A stretch of 12,265 nt of DNA. Origin: EX4572-165 sp964581795 (GTDB lineage: Archaea; Thermoplasmatota; E2; DHVEG-1). The stretch is from contig CAZOPW010000059.1 of NCBI GenBank assembly GCA_964581795.1, positions 1 to 12,265 of the forward strand, given 5' to 3'. A model generated the notes under the pieces. The model was not told the origin of the DNA. It saw only the letters and a program-made list of their open reading frames with translations, and ran no database searches. Position numbers and translations under genes: made by a program. Below are positions 12,233-12,265 of the stretch, one piece after another. Within the stretch, counting starts at the first letter, position 1. Each line of letters starts with the position of its first letter.

Positions 12233-12265
12233 AAAGAAATTCCAAAATCGGAAAACGAAATACAT

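Noticed and set aside
1..12265. Mobile elements, CRISPR arrays, tRNA or rRNA genes, prophage or defence systems
   Set aside because: No transposase or integrase motifs, terminal inverted repeats, regularly spaced repeats or tRNA-like folds were seen; base composition and start signals look even throughout.

Overview
The window is about 12.3 kb of AT-rich archaeal DNA. Archaeal markers are replication protein A with its COG3390-type partner, archaeal-type D-aminoacyl-tRNA deacylase (DtdA), TATA boxes about 25-35 bp before starts, a mix of nearly leaderless genes and genes with GGTGAT/GGAGG-type ribosome binding sites, and T-run terminators. Folate-type one-carbon enzymes, the RPA pair and an alkyltransferase-endonuclease V fusion together point to a euryarchaeal lineage, perhaps Thermoplasmatota. 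That assignment is inference; there is no rRNA gene to settle it.

Left part (1-5600): a 44-codon small gene with its own TATA box; a membrane-anchored protein with a duplicated helical module; then a histidine/one-carbon block. hutI (minus strand) diverges from ftcD (plus strand) across a short gap holding a 12-bp palindrome. fhs follows ftcD from its own promoter, whose upstream element begins inside the ftcD stop codon. Together they can take imidazolonepropionate to formiminoglutamate, move the formimino carbon to tetrahydrofolate, release ammonia and, with a cyclohydrolase not present here, recover formate and ATP through Fhs. hutH, hutU and folD are not in the window.

Middle (5600-8650): a single-strand DNA-binding operon. 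A three-OB-fold RPA with a zinc knuckle is translationally coupled (ATGA overlap) to an RPA32-like partner with an OB fold and a C-terminal winged helix. A 104-residue acidic protein with its own strong promoter follows, then a two-helix membrane peptide preceded by a nested hairpin in its probable leader.

Right part (8650-12265): an IMPACT/YigZ-family protein on the minus strand, a 53-codon nearly leaderless small gene, dtdA with an inverted repeat around its promoter, a convergent overlapping fusion of an alkyltransferase domain with endonuclease V, and a metallo-beta-lactamase-fold hydrolase. Most of these are nucleic-acid or tRNA quality-control genes.

There is no CRISPR array, transposase, integrase, tRNA or rRNA. 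All recognised genes look intact. The most unusual items are the alkyltransferase domain, whose Cys-His-Glu triad reads Cys-Phe-Asp, the leader hairpin at 8385-8428, the duplicated module in the 335-916 gene, and two small genes with well-placed promoters.
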